A DNA stretch of 64,000 nt from Ruminococcus sp. UBA6407 (lineage in GTDB: Bacteria; Bacillota; Clostridia; Oscillospirales; Ruminococcaceae). Of the stretch, positions 18,740 to 29,057 are shown piece by piece. Location: positions 64,688 to 128,687 of the forward strand of contig DJPR01000006.1 of assembly GCA_002438605.1 (NCBI GenBank), in the 5' to 3' direction. The notes below the pieces were generated by a model that searched no databases, was not told the DNA's origin, and saw nothing but the letters and a program-made list of their open reading frames with translations. The position numbers were made by a program, and so were the translations under genes. The first letter of the stretch is position 1, and each line of letters begins with the position of its first letter.

Positions 18740-19321
18740 TTATAAAACTCCTTTCGTTGAAAGTGTCTTGCCGTCTTTATTCAAAGCCACTGCCTGTTTA
18801 AGTGCATGAGCTGCTGCTTTAAAAATTGCCTCACATTTATGATGGTCATTGCTTCCGTAAAGCAGATTTATATGCAGAGTAATTCCCGCATTAAATGCAA
18901 ATGAACGGAAAAATTCTTCTGTAAGGCACACATCATATCCGCCTATCATATCATTTGTAAATTCAGCATTGAATACAAGAAATGGTCTGTTGCTTATATC
19001 AAGGCTTGCAAATGCGAGCGACTCATCCATTGGGATATATGCTGTACCATATCTTTCAATGCCGCTTTTGTCACCCAAAGCCTTTGCAAATGCCTGTCCC
19101 AGAACGATTCCTGTATCTTCTACTGTATGATGTCCGTCAACATGAAGATCACCTTTTACATTTATATCAAGACTTATTCCGCTGTGAGCTGACAAGGCAG
19201 TAAGCATATGATCAAAAAAGCCTATGCCTGTAGATATATTTGACTTTCCGCATTCATCAAATCTGACTTTTATCTTAATATCTGTTTCACGTGTTTTACG
19301 GCTTATTTCTGATTCTCTCAA
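18740..19321 (-). CDS. hisB: Imidazoleglycerol-phosphate dehydratase
   Basis: 193 residues with the metal-binding DGHHTVEDTGI and NDHHKCEAIFKAAAHAL motifs. Removes water from IGP (step 6). TTG at 19321 is chosen: it is 7 nt from AAAGGAG and gives LRESEISRKTRETDI, matching the usual family start. ATG at 19327 is 1 nt from the same ribosome site. Monofunctional, without a phosphatase domain. Confidence 0.96.
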   Translation of the reverse strand: MRESEISRKTRETDIKIKVRFDECGKSNISTGIGFFDHMLTALSAHSGISLDINVKGDLHVDGHHTVEDTGIVLGQAFAKALGDKSGIERYGTAYIPMDESLAFASLDISNRPFLVFNAEFTNDMIGGYDVCLTEEFFRSFAFNAGITLHINLLYGSNDHHKCEAIFKAAAHALKQAVALNKDGKTLSTKGVL

Positions 19322-19343
19322 AATCATGCTCCTTTCATTCGAT

Positions 19344-19379
19344 TTAAGACAACATCGCACAAAGGCGGTGTTGCCTTAA
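19344..19379. repeat. Short palindromic (REP-like) repeat, copy A
   Basis: TTAAGACAACATCGC pairs with GGCGGTGTTGCCTTAA over a short loop, between hisC and hisB. Same family as the copies at 31311-31363 and 35779-35837. Confidence 0.7.
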
Positions 19380-20440
19380 GAAACTATTTCTTTAAGTGCA
19401 GAAATAAGTTTTTCCATTTCTTCTGCTGTACCTATGCTTATTCTCAAATAATTGTTGATTCTCGGCTTATTCCAATACCTTACATAAATTTTTCTTGACT
19501 TTAATTCGTTAAATATTGTTTCTGCTTTAACTTTATCGTGAGCTGCAAACAGGAAATTACTTTTTGAATCTGTGAAAGTAAATCCAAGCTTTTTAAGCTC
19601 TTTTTTTGTATTTTCCCTGACGTCTGTTATCTTTTTTATCGTTTCAATGAAATATTCTTCATCTTCTACAGCTGCCGCACCGCAAACCTGAGTAACGTGA
19701 TTCATGGTGTATGAGTTAATGGAAAATTTAACATCGTTCATATACTTTATTAGTTTTTCATTGCCGATAGCATATCCTATTCTCATACCTGCCATTGAAC
19801 GTGATTTTGAAAATGTCTGCACTACAAGCAGATTGTCATACTTTTCTGTAAGACCTATACAGCTTTCTCCTCCAAAATCTATATACGCTTCATCAATTAT
19901 AACTATGGAGTTTTTATTTGCTTTTACTATTTCCTCTATCATTTCATTACTTTCATAAACTCCTGTCGGAGCATTCGGATTAGGGAAAATTATTCCTCCG
20001 TTTTCCTGAAAATAATCTGTTTTATTTATTCTGAAATTATCGTCCAAAGGCATCGTTTTATATGGTATTTTATAGACATCTGCCCATACATCATAAAATG
20101 AATATGTAATATCAGGAAAAAGAATTGGTTTATCTGAATTAAAAAAGGTCAGGAATGCCATTGAAATAACATCATCTGAACCAACTCCGACAAAAACCTG
20201 TGAAGGCTTTACTTTATATCTTTTTGCAAGACTGTTTACAAGAATATCAGAATTCGGATCAGGATAAAGACGCATTCTGCTGCAGTCAAAGCTTTTTAAA
20301 GCTTCAACTGCTTTTGGTGACGGCGGATAAGGATTTTCATTTGTATTAAGCTTTATTATATCATTTTCTTTAGGCTGTTCTCCGGGAACATAAGGTATAA
20401 CTTTTCTTATATTATTTTCCCAGCCTGTCAGATTACTCAT
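19376..20440 (-). CDS. hisC: Histidinol-phosphate aminotransferase
   Basis: 354 residues from ATG 20440 (AAGGAG 9 nt upstream; the longer frame to 20467 overlaps hisD). Fold type I PLP enzyme: NTNENPYPPSP at the start, IDEAYIDFGG for the cofactor Asp, and the Schiff-base Lys in QTFSKSRSMAGMRIGY. Transaminates imidazole-acetol phosphate with glutamate. Confidence 0.96.
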   Translation of the reverse strand: MSNLTGWENNIRKVIPYVPGEQPKENDIIKLNTNENPYPPSPKAVEALKSFDCSRMRLYPDPNSDILVNSLAKRYKVKPSQVFVGVGSDDVISMAFLTFFNSDKPILFPDITYSFYDVWADVYKIPYKTMPLDDNFRINKTDYFQENGGIIFPNPNAPTGVYESNEMIEEIVKANKNSIVIIDEAYIDFGGESCIGLTEKYDNLLVVQTFSKSRSMAGMRIGYAIGNEKLIKYMNDVKFSINSYTMNHVTQVCGAAAVEDEEYFIETIKKITDVRENTKKELKKLGFTFTDSKSNFLFAAHDKVKAETIFNELKSRKIYVRYWNKPRINNYLRISIGTAEEMEKLISALKEIVS

Positions 20441-20453
20441 ATTGAACCGCTCC

Positions 20454-21746
20454 TTAGTTTTCTTCAAATCTCACCTTTATCGCATTGGCGTGAGCTGTAA
20501 GTCCTTCCTTTTCTGCAACAAGAATAATATCATCTTTAGCTTCTCTGAGTGCATCTTCTGTATAGTAAATATAGCTTGAACGCTTTATAAAGCTTGATAC
20601 TCCAAGCGGTGAGAAAAATCTTGCTGTTCCGCTTGTCGGAAGTACATGGTTTGGACCTGCATAATAATCGCCAAGAGGCTCTGATGCATAATTTCCTAAG
20701 AAAATTGAACCTGCATTATCAAGTGAACCCAAAAGTTCCATAGGATTTTCCATTAAAACTTCAAGGTGTTCAGGAGCTATTTCATTTGCAAGTTCAACTG
20801 CACAGTGACGGCAGTCTGTAATAATAACTGCACCAAAATCATTGAGTGACTTTTCAATAATATCCTTTCTTGAAAGAGTCTGTACCTGACGTTCTATCTC
20901 CTTTATTGTTTCATCAGCTATTTTTTCGCTTGTTGTAACAAGGATAGATGATGCCAGAACGTCATGCTCTGCCTGTGACATGAGATCAGCCGCTGCAAAC
21001 TTCGGATTTGCAGTCTCATCTGCAAGTACAAGTATTTCACTCGGACCTGCAATCATATCAATATCAACAACACCGTAAAGAAGTTTTTTTGCTGTTGCAA
21101 CATAAATATTTCCGGGACCTACTATTTTATCTACCTTTGGAATTGATTCTGTTCCGTAAGCAAGTGCAGCAATTGCCTGAGCTCCGCCTGAAAGGAATAC
21201 TCTGTCAACGCCGCATATTGCTGCTGCTACAAGTATATCCTTATTTGGAGTACCGTCCTTACACGGAGGAGTTACCATTATAATTTCCTTTACTCCTGCT
21301 ATCTTTGCAGGAATTGCATTCATAAGTACACTTGAAGGGTATGCAGCAGTACCTCCCGGAACATAAAGACCGACTCTTTCTAGTCCTCTTATTCTCTGGC
21401 CGAGTATCACTCCGTTTTCTTTTGGATTTATAAAGCCCTGTTCTCTCTGTCTGTTGTGAAAATCAGCTATGTTTTCCATTGCGTTGAGAAGTGCATCTAC
21501 AAATTCCTGCTCTGCTTCATCAAGAGCGTCATTGATAACATCTCTTGGAACTTCATAATATTCAGGCAGACTGCCGTCAAATTTAAGAGTATAATCCTTT
21601 ACCGCTTTATCACCGTTTTCTTTTACATTTTCTATAATTTCAGATACGGTCTGTTCAACCTTTTTGCTTGTTTCTCCGCTGCGTTTTTTAAGTTCCTTTA
21701 AAAAATTTACCTCGTCTGTACCGTTTGCATAAATCTTCTTAATCAT
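20454..21746 (-). CDS. hisD: Histidinol dehydrogenase
   Basis: 430 residues, standard length. Signatures: VPGGTAAYPSSVLMN, GPGNIYVATAKKLLYG, DMIAGPSEILVLAD, LMSQAEHD and EIAPEHLEV, supplying the zinc-binding and catalytic Glu/His residues. Oxidises histidinol to histidine with two NAD+. It overlaps hisG by 8 nt. Confidence 0.97.
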   Translation of the reverse strand: MIKKIYANGTDEVNFLKELKKRSGETSKKVEQTVSEIIENVKENGDKAVKDYTLKFDGSLPEYYEVPRDVINDALDEAEQEFVDALLNAMENIADFHNRQREQGFINPKENGVILGQRIRGLERVGLYVPGGTAAYPSSVLMNAIPAKIAGVKEIIMVTPPCKDGTPNKDILVAAAICGVDRVFLSGGAQAIAALAYGTESIPKVDKIVGPGNIYVATAKKLLYGVVDIDMIAGPSEILVLADETANPKFAAADLMSQAEHDVLASSILVTTSEKIADETIKEIERQVQTLSRKDIIEKSLNDFGAVIITDCRHCAVELANEIAPEHLEVLMENPMELLGSLDNAGSIFLGNYASEPLGDYYAGPNHVLPTSGTARFFSPLGVSSFIKRSSYIYYTEDALREAKDDIILVAEKEGLTAHANAIKVRFEEN

Positions 21747-22377
21747 TTGCTATACACTCCTTTACAAGCTTTATCAAGTTTTCAATTTCTTCGTGACGCA
21801 TTTTTATGCTTACTGTATTTACTATCATTCTGGCTGAAATTGACGCAATATCCTCAATAACCTCAAGACCGTTTTCTTTCAGGGTTGTACCTGTTTCAAC
21901 TATATCAACTATTCCGTCTGAAAGTTCAAGAAGCGGTGCAAGCTCAACAGACCCCTCTATTTTTACGATTTCAACGTCCATTCCCTTTGACTCAAAAAAC
22001 GTTCTGGCTACATTTGGATATTTCGTTGCTATTGTTTTTACACCATGTCCGCTGTAAAAATCATATCCCTTTTTAGCTGCCAATGCAAAACGGCACTTTC
22101 CAAAACCCAGGTCAACAACTTCAAAAAACTTTCCATTCATCTCCATAATTGTATCCTTACCTACAACCCCCATATCACATACCCCATGTTCAACGTATGT
22201 AATAACATCATTTGCTTTAGCAAGTACAACTTCAAGATTTGCGTCAGGTACAGGCAGAATGAGTTTTCTTCCTTTTTCCCTAACTGCTGTACAGTCAAAC
22301 CCAAGTTTTTCAAAAAGTCCGACTGTATCCTTTTCAAGTCTGCCTTTAGTAAGTGCTATTCTTAAAGGTTTATTCAT
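21739..22377 (-). CDS. hisG: ATP phosphoribosyltransferase, short form
   Basis: 212 residues: the short HisG that lacks the C-terminal regulatory domain and needs HisZ. Begins NKPLRIALTKGRLEKDT and has the PRPP-binding GIVDIVETGTTLKENGL. Commits ATP and PRPP to histidine. The ATG overlaps the hisZ stop (TAATG), so translation is coupled. Confidence 0.97.
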   Translation of the reverse strand: MNKPLRIALTKGRLEKDTVGLFEKLGFDCTAVREKGRKLILPVPDANLEVVLAKANDVITYVEHGVCDMGVVGKDTIMEMNGKFFEVVDLGFGKCRFALAAKKGYDFYSGHGVKTIATKYPNVARTFFESKGMDVEIVKIEGSVELAPLLELSDGIVDIVETGTTLKENGLEVIEDIASISARMIVNTVSIKMRHEEIENLIKLVKECIAND

Positions 22378-23573
22378 TATAATACCTCCGTTCTGCTGCT
22401 GCCGTCAACAACTATGATTCTTGAGATTTTCTTTTCCTTTGCATAATCTCTTACAAGGTCAAGGTCATCAAATAATGCATTTTCCACTATTTCGCCTTTA
22501 TTTCTCAGCTTTTGTGCTAATTTTAACGCAGACACTTCGTATCCGGGTTCTGCATACACTATTGCATCCGGAACAGGAACTTTGATTTCATTTGCATTCT
22601 TAGAGGCAACTTTGGCTATTGCGTCTACATTTACTGCAAATCCTACAGCAGGAATATCATATCCGAACTCTGAGATAAGTTTATTATATCTGCCGCCTGA
22701 AAGCACCTCATCTCCATGTCCCTGAAGATAGCCTTTGATGATAAGCCCTGTATAATAGTCCGTTTTATTTACCAGACCTAAATCAACTGTAATTTCTATA
22801 TCCTTGCCGCATATATCAGAAACATCTTTATAAATTTCTTTAAGCTCATCAAGTATTTCTGTAATTTTTTCATCAGGCATAACCTTTTTAGCCTTTTCAA
22901 ATACTTCTTCTCCGCCAAACAGTGCAGGAAGCTTTTTAAGTGCTTCTGTCACATTTCCTGAACCGATAGAATCAAGCATATCGTTTAATGCAGGGAAATT
23001 TTTGGTTTCAATAAGCTGGCGGATATATTCCTTCTCTCTTTCTGAAACTTCAAGACGGCTTACAAGCTCTTTAAATACTCCTATATTGCCTATTTCCAGT
23101 GAGAAATTAAGTCCGCATGCTTTAAGTGCTGCAGCTGCCATTGAAATTACTTCCAAATCTGCTGTTTTCATTTGTGAACCAATAAGCTCGATACCGGTCT
23201 GACCTATCTCAACGCTTCGTCCTTTCAATGACGGTTCTGTTCTGTAAACATTCTGATTATAGAATATTCTCAATGGAAGTGTTGCGTCTTTCAGTCTTGT
23301 AGCAACTGCTCTTGCAATAGGCATTGTTGAATCAGGTCTGAGAACAAGCAGACGCCCCTTGCTGTCTGTAAGCTTATATAAATTTTCCTGCGGAAAATAG
23401 CTTGAATTGAGATTGAAAACATCATAAAATTCAAGTCCGGGAGTTATAAATTCGCAATATCCGCTTTTTTTAAATATTTCATGCAGATTATTCTCTATTT
23501 CACGCCTTACCATGCTTTCTTCAAAAAGCAAATCCTTAGTACCCTCAGGTGTAATCAAATCATAATTTTTCAT
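22377..23573 (-). CDS. hisZ: ATP phosphoribosyltransferase regulatory subunit
   Basis: 398 residues from ATG 23573 with GGAG 6 nt upstream. A histidyl-tRNA synthetase paralogue: MKNYDLITPEGTKDLLFEES, LRPDSTMPIARAVATRL, VEIGQTGIELIGS, GLIIKGYLQGHGDEVLSGGRYN. It forms the hetero-octamer with short HisG and carries the histidine feedback site. Position directly ahead of hisG argues for HisZ and not HisS. First gene of the his operon. Confidence 0.93.
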   Translation of the reverse strand: MKNYDLITPEGTKDLLFEESMVRREIENNLHEIFKKSGYCEFITPGLEFYDVFNLNSSYFPQENLYKLTDSKGRLLVLRPDSTMPIARAVATRLKDATLPLRIFYNQNVYRTEPSLKGRSVEIGQTGIELIGSQMKTADLEVISMAAAALKACGLNFSLEIGNIGVFKELVSRLEVSEREKEYIRQLIETKNFPALNDMLDSIGSGNVTEALKKLPALFGGEEVFEKAKKVMPDEKITEILDELKEIYKDVSDICGKDIEITVDLGLVNKTDYYTGLIIKGYLQGHGDEVLSGGRYNKLISEFGYDIPAVGFAVNVDAIAKVASKNANEIKVPVPDAIVYAEPGYEVSALKLAQKLRNKGEIVENALFDDLDLVRDYAKEKKISRIIVVDGSSRTEVL

Positions 23574-23638
23574 ATAAATCTCCAATCTGCAAACCCAAAT
23601 AAACAAGTCTGTTCACTTTAGTCTGCTAACATGTTACC

Positions 23639-23667
23639 ATAATACCATACTAATACGATAAAGTCAA
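23639..23667 (-). promoter_or_regulatory. his operon promoter
   Basis: Minus strand TTGACT (23667-23662) and TATTAT (23644-23639), 17-nt spacer, just after the polC stop and about 60 nt before hisZ. No T-box or his leader peptide is visible in the short 5' leader. Confidence 0.7.
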
Positions 23668-23668
23668 G

Positions 23669-26600
23669 TTAAAAGAAAGACATTTGTGTAGAATCAGGTA
23701 AACTGCCCAAAGCTCCCATGTTTTTCATAACTTCTATTATGGTTTTTGACGCACCGCTTTTAAGCTGAAATTCCTCTATTGAGATAAAATCTCCGCTTTG
23801 TGCGGCATCATATATGTTTTTCGCAGCATTTTCTCCTACTCCTGAAATCGCTCCGAATGGTATTCTTATTTTACCGTCCTCAATCAGATATTTTGACGCA
23901 TGAGATTTATACAGGTCAACAGGCAAAAATTCATACCCCCTTGAAAGCATTTCATTTACTATAAGCAAAATATCATACAGGTCAATCTCCTTTTTGCTCT
24001 TTTCATTTCCTTTTGCTTTCAGTTCCTCTATTTTTGCCCTTACAGCTGATTTTCCCTGAACTGCAAGCTCTGCATCAAAGTCCTCACCTCTTACAGTAAA
24101 GTATGTTGCATAAAATTCAAGCGGCTTATAAAGTTTGAACCAGCCAAGCTTTATTGCAGCTATAACATATGCAGCAGCATGAGCTTTCGGAAACATATAC
24201 TTGATTTTAAGACAGCTTTCAATATACCAATCAGGTACATTATGGTCTTTAAGCATTTGTATTCTTTCAGGGGTAAAAGTCTTTGGAGCTTTGCCTTTTC
24301 TGGTATCCTCCATAATCTGAAACGCCTGTTTTGGCTCAACATCCTTATACAGAAGATATGTCATAATACTGTCTCTTGTACCGATAACATCTGAAATTGT
24401 ACAAACTCCGTTATCAATCAAGTCTTTTGCATTGCCAAGCCAAACATCAGTACCATGAGAAAGTCCGGAAATCTGAAGAAAGTCACTGAACTTGGTCGGT
24501 TTCGCATCAAGAAGCATCTGAATAGTAAATCCCGTACCCATTTCAGGTATTCCAAGACTTCCTGTAGGACAGTAAATTTCCTCAGGAGTCACTCCCAATA
24601 CCTCTGCGGACGTACACATTTTTATTACCTCAGGATCTGCTCCAGGAACGTCCTTAATCTTTATTCCCGTCATATCCTCTAAGTGCTTGTAAAGAGTAGG
24701 AACGACATGCCCAAGCTCATCAAGCTTTAAAATTGTATCATGCAGAGAGTTAAAATCAAAGTGAGTTGTTATAACCTCTGAATTTGCATCATCAGCAGGA
24801 TGCTGAACAGGAGTAAAGTCATATACTTCATAATCAGAAGGTACAACTACCATTCCTCCGGGGTGCTGACCTGTTGTACGCTTAATTCCCGTACAGCCGA
24901 TAGCAAGTCTGTTTTCTTCAGCAGGATTCATATTAAGTCCGTTTTCTTCAAGATATTTTTTTGCATATCCATAAGCAGTTTTATCGGCAACAGAAGATAT
25001 AGTACCTGCTTTAAACACATTGTCCTTGCCGAAAAGCTCCTCAGTATATCTGTGTGCCCAGAATTGATATTCACCTGAAAAATTCAGGTCTATATCAGGA
25101 GCTTTGTCGCCGTCAAAGCCTAAAAACGTTTCAAACGGAATATCGTGTCCTTCTCTTATCATATCAGTACCGCATTCAGGACAGTCCTTCGCAGGCATAT
25201 CGTATCCCGAACCATAAGTTCCGTCCAATATAAATTCGCTGTGCTTGCATTTTGGACAAACATAATGCGGCGGAAGCGGATTTACTTCTGAAATTCCTGC
25301 CATAGACGCAACAAATGATGAACCTACCGAACCTCTTGAACCTACAAGATAACCATTTTCAACAGAATTCCATACAAGCTTCTGAGCAATTATGTAAAGT
25401 ACGGAAAATCCATGCTTGATAATTGAGGAAAGCTCTCTGTTAAGACGTTTTTCAACAATCTCAGGCAGCGGATCTCCATATATCTCACGAGCTTTTTCAT
25501 TTGTAATTCTTGTAAGCTCCTCCTCTGCACCGTCAATTGTCGGAGTAAATGTTCCCTTTGGAATTGCTCTTACAATTTCTATCTGGTCAGCAATTGCATT
25601 TGTATTTGTTATTACAACCTCTTTTGCTTTTTCCTCTCCAAGATACTCAAACTCCTTAAGCATTTCTTCGGTAGTTCTCAAATAAAGCGGAGGCTGAAAT
25701 TCTGCATCTTTAAATCCCATGCTTGCAAGAAGAATTTTGCGGAATATTGCATCCTTAGGGTCAAGAAAATGTACGTCACAGGTAGCACATACAGGTATTC
25801 CAAGCCTATCGCCCAGCTCAACGATTTTCTTGTTATAATTGATAAGGTCAGTATCATTATCTGCAATTCCTTCCCTTATCATAAATGCATTGTTCTGTAT
25901 AGGCTGAATTTCAAGATAATCATAAAATTTCGCAAGCTTTTCAAGCTCTTCATCTGATTTTCCGTCAACCATTGCTCTGAATAATTCCCCTGACTCGCAG
26001 GCACTTCCGAAAATAAGTCCCTCCCTATGAGCCTCAAGCACCGACTTTGGAATTAAAGGCTTTTTATAAAAATATTTCAGATATCCGTACGAAACAAGTT
26101 TATAAAGATTTTTCATTCCTGCCTGATTTCTTGCAAGAATTATCTGATGATAAGACTTCAGTTTTTTTACGTCGATTGAACCTGATTTAGTATTTAATTC
26201 ATCAAGAGTTGTCAGTTTTTTTTCTTTTATAAGCCGTCCGACCAGTTCAATGTAAATTTTTGCAAGCATTCTTGCGTCATCTGATGCTCTGTGGTGGTCA
26301 AACTTTCCAAGTTTAAGCTGTTTTGCCACAAGGTTAAGCTTGTGCCTACCCATTTCAGGGAGCATACACTGACATAATACAAGAGTATCAATCAGCGTAT
26401 ATTCAAATTTTATACCATGACGATTGCATGCAGCCTGTATAAATGAATCATCAAAACGTGCATTATGTGCAGCAAGTACGGCATTTTCTCCGCAAAACTC
26501 CATGAATTTCTTTACTGCCTCATCATCTTTTGGTGCATCTGCAACCATAGCGTCGGTTATTCCTGTAAGTTCAACTATTTTCTGCGGTATCGGCTTTTCC

Positions 26601-27994
26601 GGATTAACCATTATATTAAAGCTGTCGATAATCTGCATATTTTTCAGCTTAACTGCACCAATTTCTGTAAGACGCTCCCTTGCAGAATTTAAACCTGTTG
26701 TTTCAACGTCAAACACAATTATTTCATCATTTACACTTCTTGTATCTGCTTTATTTATTATTTTGGCTCTATCTAAATCATTTACAACGTAAGCCTCACA
26801 GCCATATATTATTTTAAAATTCTTAGGGGTATTATACATTGCATCAGGAAATGCTTGTACATTTCCATGGTCTGTTATTGCAATTGCCTGATGTCCCCAC
26901 ATATTTGCTCTGTCAATAAGCTTTGATGCTTCTGTTACTGCGTCCATTGCAGACATATTCGTATGGCAGTGCAGTTCAACTCGCTTTTCAGGATAATTGT
27001 CCATTTTCGGAGTACGCTTGACCTGAATTATTGAATCTGCTTTGATAACAATATCATGAGCGAACTGGTCAAAATCTATTTTTCCTGATACAAGAATTGT
27101 AGAACCTTTTTTCAGCTTTCCAAGCGGCAGCTCGTCTATATCTTTATTTGCTCCAAAAAGCTTGACTACAACTGAACCTCCGAAATCTGTTATACAGTAG
27201 GTTACTGCTTTTCTTTCATTTCTCAGTTCTTTAATTTCCGACATAAAAATGTCGCCAACTACTACAACTTTCTCACCAAGCATTTTTAATGCGTCAGATA
27301 TTGATATCGGATTTGTTCTTATTGCTTTTCCTTTGATTATCTCTGCAGATTCATGGTTAAAGTCAAGATTAAGTGCACTTATATCAATGGATTGTGTAGG
27401 AGTTGCTGCTTCAGCTGCTTCATGCTTCAAATCCTCGTTTGTTTTTTCAGGCATAAGCTGACTGCTGTAATCAGGCATATCTGCTGACGCTTGTTCAATC
27501 ATTTTATCATACGATTCACTTGAAACAAGAGCCTCACCAATCAATTCCACATCAATTTTAAGTCCAAACTGATTATATATCAGTTTTGAAAGCTCAGATT
27601 GAAAATTATGAGTTTGCAGAATTGAAAGTCCGCCATGATTCAGCTTAATTGTAAGTTTATTTTCTGACAGTGAGGTATCTGCACCGTCAAGAAATCCGTT
27701 TACAACTGACATTTCACGCCTTAACATATCAATGAGAGTTTTATAATAAACCATTGAAAACAGTTTTTCATCATATCTCGGATAAAGTCTGAAACGGTCA
27801 AGCTTTAATATAACCTCAAGATTTTTTTCAAAGCCTATTATCTCATTATATTCCAATAACGACGGAAAGACAGCATACATTGAAATGCTGTCCATTTTCT
27901 GCGTATATGTAATTTTATATATGTCGCCATTTTTTATTGACTCAGGAATTTCACTTGTAAATTCTTTTAAAAATTCTTCTAAGTTTACTTTCAT
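23669..27994 (-). CDS. polC: DNA polymerase III PolC (Gram-positive type)
   Basis: 1441 residues, full length. Order: N-terminal domain; OB fold (~225-325); split PHP domain opening VELHCHTNMSAMDAV; inserted DEDDh proofreading exonuclease starting IIVFDVETTGLNS with HNARFDDSFI and DARMLAKIY; second PHP part; zinc-binding CPKCKHSEF...DCPECGTD; palm with FDGDKAPDIDLNFSGEYQ, the catalytic aspartates; helix-hairpin-helix near the end. The replicative polymerase of low-GC Firmicutes. It is 4 nt downstream of ispG without a clear ribosome site, so translation is probably coupled. C-terminus ends in QMSFF, a likely beta-clamp-binding peptide. Confidence 0.97.
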   Translation of the reverse strand: MKVNLEEFLKEFTSEIPESIKNGDIYKITYTQKMDSISMYAVFPSLLEYNEIIGFEKNLEVILKLDRFRLYPRYDEKLFSMVYYKTLIDMLRREMSVVNGFLDGADTSLSENKLTIKLNHGGLSILQTHNFQSELSKLIYNQFGLKIDVELIGEALVSSESYDKMIEQASADMPDYSSQLMPEKTNEDLKHEAAEAATPTQSIDISALNLDFNHESAEIIKGKAIRTNPISISDALKMLGEKVVVVGDIFMSEIKELRNERKAVTYCITDFGGSVVVKLFGANKDIDELPLGKLKKGSTILVSGKIDFDQFAHDIVIKADSIIQVKRTPKMDNYPEKRVELHCHTNMSAMDAVTEASKLIDRANMWGHQAIAITDHGNVQAFPDAMYNTPKNFKIIYGCEAYVVNDLDRAKIINKADTRSVNDEIIVFDVETTGLNSARERLTEIGAVKLKNMQIIDSFNIMVNPEKPIPQKIVELTGITDAMVADAPKDDEAVKKFMEFCGENAVLAAHNARFDDSFIQAACNRHGIKFEYTLIDTLVLCQCMLPEMGRHKLNLVAKQLKLGKFDHHRASDDARMLAKIYIELVGRLIKEKKLTTLDELNTKSGSIDVKKLKSYHQIILARNQAGMKNLYKLVSYGYLKYFYKKPLIPKSVLEAHREGLIFGSACESGELFRAMVDGKSDEELEKLAKFYDYLEIQPIQNNAFMIREGIADNDTDLINYNKKIVELGDRLGIPVCATCDVHFLDPKDAIFRKILLASMGFKDAEFQPPLYLRTTEEMLKEFEYLGEEKAKEVVITNTNAIADQIEIVRAIPKGTFTPTIDGAEEELTRITNEKAREIYGDPLPEIVEKRLNRELSSIIKHGFSVLYIIAQKLVWNSVENGYLVGSRGSVGSSFVASMAGISEVNPLPPHYVCPKCKHSEFILDGTYGSGYDMPAKDCPECGTDMIREGHDIPFETFLGFDGDKAPDIDLNFSGEYQFWAHRYTEELFGKDNVFKAGTISSVADKTAYGYAKKYLEENGLNMNPAEENRLAIGCTGIKRTTGQHPGGMVVVPSDYEVYDFTPVQHPADDANSEVITTHFDFNSLHDTILKLDELGHVVPTLYKHLEDMTGIKIKDVPGADPEVIKMCTSAEVLGVTPEEIYCPTGSLGIPEMGTGFTIQMLLDAKPTKFSDFLQISGLSHGTDVWLGNAKDLIDNGVCTISDVIGTRDSIMTYLLYKDVEPKQAFQIMEDTRKGKAPKTFTPERIQMLKDHNVPDWYIESCLKIKYMFPKAHAAAYVIAAIKLGWFKLYKPLEFYATYFTVRGEDFDAELAVQGKSAVRAKIEELKAKGNEKSKKEIDLYDILLIVNEMLSRGYEFLPVDLYKSHASKYLIEDGKIRIPFGAISGVGENAAKNIYDAAQSGDFISIEEFQLKSGASKTIIEVMKNMGALGSLPDSTQMSFF

Positions 27995-27998
27995 AAGC

Positions 27999-29036
27999 TT
28001 AAAGCATTGAAATCTCCTTCAGGAGTTCAGATACTATTTCCTCCTCTTTGACTTTTCTGAGTACCTCGCCTTTTTTGAAAATCACAGCACAGCCGTCTCC
28101 GCCTGCTATTCCAATATCAGCTTCTCTGGCTTCTCCGGGACCGTTTACAACACATCCCATTACTGCAACTTTTATATCCTTGTCAATATCTTTAAGTGCA
28201 TTTTCTACTTCATTTGCAGCTTTTACGAGGTCTATTCGTGTTCTTCCGCATGTCGGGCATGAAACAAACTGAACTCCCTTTCTTTTTCCTATGCATTTCA
28301 AAATATCCTTTGCAGCTTCAATTTCCTTAACAGGATTATCGGTAAGTGAAACTCTTATGGTTTCACCAATTCCGTCACAAAGAAGTGAACCAATACCTAT
28401 TGCAGATTTGATAAGTCCCATACGCTCTGTTCCTGCCTCTGTAACTCCAAGATGCAGCGGATAATTGCATTTTTCAGCTGCAAGTCTGTAGCTCTGTATC
28501 ATTTTATTTACATCTGATGACTTAATTGAAATTACTATATTATCAAAATCAAATTGTTCAAGCATACGGGCATGATTCATTGCACTTTCAACAAGTGCTT
28601 CAGGAGTCGGAGAACCATATTTATTTATAAGTTCTTTTTCAAGTGAACCTGAATTTACTCCTATCCTGATAGGAATATTTTTTCCCCTGCATACATCCGC
28701 AACCATTTTTACTTTACTCATATCACCGATATTTCCGGGATTGATACGAATTTTATCAACACCTGCTGCCGCAGATTCAAGAGCAAGTCTGTAATCAAAA
28801 TGAATGTCAGCAACCAAAGGAATCGAAACCTTTTCCTTAATTGCAGGGATAAGCCTTACTGCCTCCATATTCGGAATTGCTGCTCTTATTATTTCACAGC
28901 CTGCTTTTTCAAGTTCAACAGCTTGATTTACACTTCCCTCTATATCATCAGAACGAGCGTTAAGCATCGACTGAATATATATATGTTTACCATCAAGTAC
29001 ACAATTTCCTACTCTTACAGGATGTAAATTTCTCAT
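27999..29036 (-). CDS. ispG: 4-hydroxy-3-methylbut-2-enyl diphosphate synthase
   Basis: 345 residues. TIM-barrel start (VADIHFDYRLALESAAAGVDKIRINPGNIG) and C-terminal 4Fe-4S domain with VSCPTCGRTRIDL and VMGCVVNGPGEA cysteines. Converts MEcPP to HMBPP in the MEP isoprenoid pathway. Lies downstream of dxr and rseP, a common firmicute grouping. Confidence 0.97.
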   Translation of the reverse strand: MRNLHPVRVGNCVLDGKHIYIQSMLNARSDDIEGSVNQAVELEKAGCEIIRAAIPNMEAVRLIPAIKEKVSIPLVADIHFDYRLALESAAAGVDKIRINPGNIGDMSKVKMVADVCRGKNIPIRIGVNSGSLEKELINKYGSPTPEALVESAMNHARMLEQFDFDNIVISIKSSDVNKMIQSYRLAAEKCNYPLHLGVTEAGTERMGLIKSAIGIGSLLCDGIGETIRVSLTDNPVKEIEAAKDILKCIGKRKGVQFVSCPTCGRTRIDLVKAANEVENALKDIDKDIKVAVMGCVVNGPGEAREADIGIAGGDGCAVIFKKGEVLRKVKEEEIVSELLKEISML

Positions 29037-29057
29037 TATATTCCCTCTTTTCTCCGA

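Noticed and set aside
23574..23638. T-box or histidine leader peptide before hisZ
   Set aside because: The leader is only about 60 nt, lacks a TGGnACCGCG-type T-box core, and has no His-rich ORF.
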